From assembly GCF_015356865.1 (NCBI RefSeq), contig NZ_JAAFZA010000014.1, forward strand, positions 1 through 64,000: a stretch of DNA of 64,000 nt, read 5' to 3'. Positions 62,335-64,000 of the stretch are shown here, one piece after another. Origin of the DNA: Catenulispora pinisilvae (GTDB taxonomy: Bacteria; Actinomycetota; Actinomycetes; Streptomycetales; Catenulisporaceae). The position numbers were made by a program, and so were the translations under genes. The notes under the pieces are model-generated. The model ran no database searches. It worked only from the letters and a program-made list of their open reading frames with translations, and was not told the DNA's origin. Numbering within the stretch: position 1 is the stretch's first letter; every line of letters starts with the position of its first letter.

Positions 62335-63638
62335 TGCCCCTACGGCTACGACGGCGCCGGCGACAGCACCAGCCGCACCGTCGACTCCGGATCCACCCCC
62401 GTCAACGAAACGCTGAGTTGGGGCCTGGAAGGCCACCTGTCCACCGTCACCGACAACACCACCAAGCACCAAGTCGCGGCCTACGGGAACCACGACCGCC
62501 GAGCGCTACTTCGCCTTCCCCGACGCACCCGTCATCATCGTCGGCTCCGACGGATCCATCACCGACGAAGCCACCACCTCCCAAGGCGCCGGGACGGTCA
62601 CCGTCCAGGAGACGCCGGGCGCGCAGAATCAGGGCCGGATCATCGCCCGCCGCTACAGCAAGCCCTTCGGCGAGACCCGCGGGGCACCGGTGACGCAGAG
62701 CACCTCGCCGGCCTGGCCCGACGACCACACCTTCCTCGGCAAGTCCACCGACACCGGCACCAGCCTGGTCGATGTGGGTGCCCGTAAATACGACTCGAGT
62801 ACCGGACGCTTCATATCGGGCGATCCCATATTCCAGCCGAACAGCCCGCAGACCATAGGCGGATACGCCTACGCGGGCAATGATCCCGTCAACGGGAGTG
62901 ACCCCACCGGACTTGATCCCCACACCTGCGCACCGGGCTACCATCACGACAGCAGTAGCGGATCGATGCGATGCGTCCCGGACTCCAGCGGCGGCTCGAC
63001 CACCAACCCTGGGCCAGACCCCACCCCTCACGCGCAGTGCCCAACAGGCCTTCGATGGAATGGCCACAGCTGCGTCCCCACTGATGGTGGTGGAACCTCA
63101 AGTGGCACGGACGCCGGTGCCGGAGCCCCCCGGGGACACCAGTATCGGCACCGAGCAGGATGTGGAATCGACCATGAGAGATGGCTGTGTTCCCAGTGAA
63201 GCGGGGCTGATATCAAGCAGTTGCACCGGGGAAGTGACGCCACTCGGCTCGGCGGACACGAAGTGGTGTGACATGTCAGGGATATGCACCGAGCGCACTG
63301 TCGTCTGTGACGACGATGGATGCACTGTGAACATCGCCAGCACGAGAATGGCACCGGTCGGCGACTCGAATCCGGAATTCGACAAACAAAGCTCGCACGT
63401 GTCCGCGCAGCAGGTGTTCAAAATGCTCCGGCCGAGCGAGCCCTCGGGGCCGGTGATCAGCTGCCTCGAAGGCGCGACGGTCGGCATCGGCATGGCCGGC
63501 GGCTACAAATGGATCGAGTCCAGATTCGAGGAGCTCAAACCGTTCGAGGCCGGGGCCAGGGGAGTCGAGACTTTCAGCAAGGAGACCATTATCGTCCCTG
63601 CCATGGAGCGCGTGACGCTAGCGATAATGCACCACTAG
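62335..63638 (+). pseudogene. Frameshifted Rhs/YD-repeat core remnant with C-terminal tip
   Basis: The first part (frame of 62335) has [13 protein letters not shown] and [16 protein letters not shown], an Rhs-type YD repeat. After a shift near 62490 the frame of 62501-63115 has ERYFAFP, then TFLGKSTDTGTSLVDVGARKYD, STGRFISGDPIFQP and GYAYAGNDPVNGSDPTGLDP, the conserved C-terminal Rhs core. After a second shift near 63115 a Cys-rich tip of about 160 residues (CVPSEAGLISSSC...CDMSGIC...VCDDDGC) runs to 63638. In Rhs proteins the segment after the DPxGL core is a variable, often toxic, tip. The 5' part of the gene is missing and the fragment directly abuts an oppositely oriented lectin remnant. 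Confidence 0.8.
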
Positions 63639-63728
63639 CCGGGCATCGCGATCGCCGGCCCGGCGCTCACCCGCCCGGCCGGCGTCGCGGCATGAACCGC
63701 TTCTCAATCGGCGACTGGAAGGTGGCGT

Positions 63729-63935
63729 ATGGCCAGATGGATGAACAGCTTCGTCCAGTACCTCATCCCAACGCTTGTGGTTCTCCTGCTTTTTCGCGAG
63801 CCCGCTGCGAACCGCTGGGCTCTGCGCGAGTTGGGAATCGACGTCCTGATCGCGGTGGCCGTCGCATTCGGCGCCACCGTGCTGGTGGAGGCGATATCGG
63901 CTGGTGTCGGTCGCGTGCGCGGCCGCCGAAGGTGA
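63729..63935 (+). CDS. Small two-helix membrane protein
   Basis: This 68-residue protein has two predicted transmembrane helices (about 8-22, FVQYLIPTLVVLLLF, and about 35-58, LGIDVLIAVAVAFGATVLVEAI) and a basic C-terminus (GRVRGRRR). ATG 63729 has GGAAGG six bases upstream. It follows the Rhs remnant by 90 bp. I recognise no family. Small membrane proteins after Rhs tips are sometimes immunity proteins, but nothing in the sequence proves it. Confidence 0.6.
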   Translation: MARWMNSFVQYLIPTLVVLLLFREPAANRWALRELGIDVLIAVAVAFGATVLVEAISAGVGRVRGRRR

Positions 63936-64000
63936 GCTCCGGAAGATCCAGACGTCGCCGGCGGCCCGCCGAACGAGGCGGGGCCGGTTGTCCCGGCCCC

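Overview
The window is very GC-rich DNA with strong third-position GC bias, GTG as well as ATG starts, and giant modular type I PKS and NRPS genes. This points to a filamentous actinomycete (Streptomyces, Kitasatospora or Catenulispora-like); the genus cannot be fixed from the sequence. Most of the 64 kb is specialised metabolism.

Left part (1-16 kb). A type I cis-AT PKS enters from outside the window (frame open at base 1) and ends at 8676. It holds the ER-KR-ACP end of one module, a complete KS-AT-DH-ER-KR-ACP module predicted to take methylmalonyl-CoA, and a C-terminal docking tail. A strong hairpin follows it. Then come a GT39-type membrane glycosyltransferase, a type II thioesterase on the minus strand, a DUF1707 protein, an NTF2-like protein divergent from an AraC-family regulator, and an ECF sigma factor with a probable membrane-anchored partner. 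Two non-coding inverted-repeat elements sit between convergent gene pairs: a 193-bp MITE-like element (10335-10527) and a 697-bp foldback element (12116-12812). Both end in CTAG.

Core (17-60 kb). A plus-strand gene train runs P450, penicillin-binding-protein-like hydrolase, NRPS A (6060 aa, modules 1-5), NRPS B (6750 aa, modules 6-10), MbtH-like protein, GNAT acetyltransferase, MFS transporter. The assembly line is A-T / C-A*-T-E / C-A-T-E / C-A-T-E / C-A-T // C-A-T-E / C-A-T / C-A-T-E / C-A-T / C-A-T-E. Specificity motifs read Val for modules 3 and 9, Thr for module 7, basic residues for modules 6 and 8, and one shared unassigned code for modules 1, 5 and 10. Residues 2, 3, 4, 6, 8 and 10 should be D.

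Two features stand out. The module 2 adenylation domain (A*) has lost about 290 residues, including the ATP loop and substrate pocket, while its C, T and E domains look intact. The line also ends in an epimerase with no thioesterase, and a cytosolic SxxK/YxN/HxG hydrolase lies just upstream. That is the arrangement of SurE-type offloading cyclases, so the likely product is a head-to-tail cyclic decapeptide, or a nonapeptide if module 2 is silent.

Right part (60-64 kb). A bidirectional hairpin separates the transporter from a minus-strand FAD oxidoreductase. Beyond it lies a graveyard of surface-protein fragments: a frameshifted bulb/ricin-type lectin remnant on the minus strand abuts a frameshifted Rhs-core remnant on the plus strand, followed by a small two-helix membrane protein.
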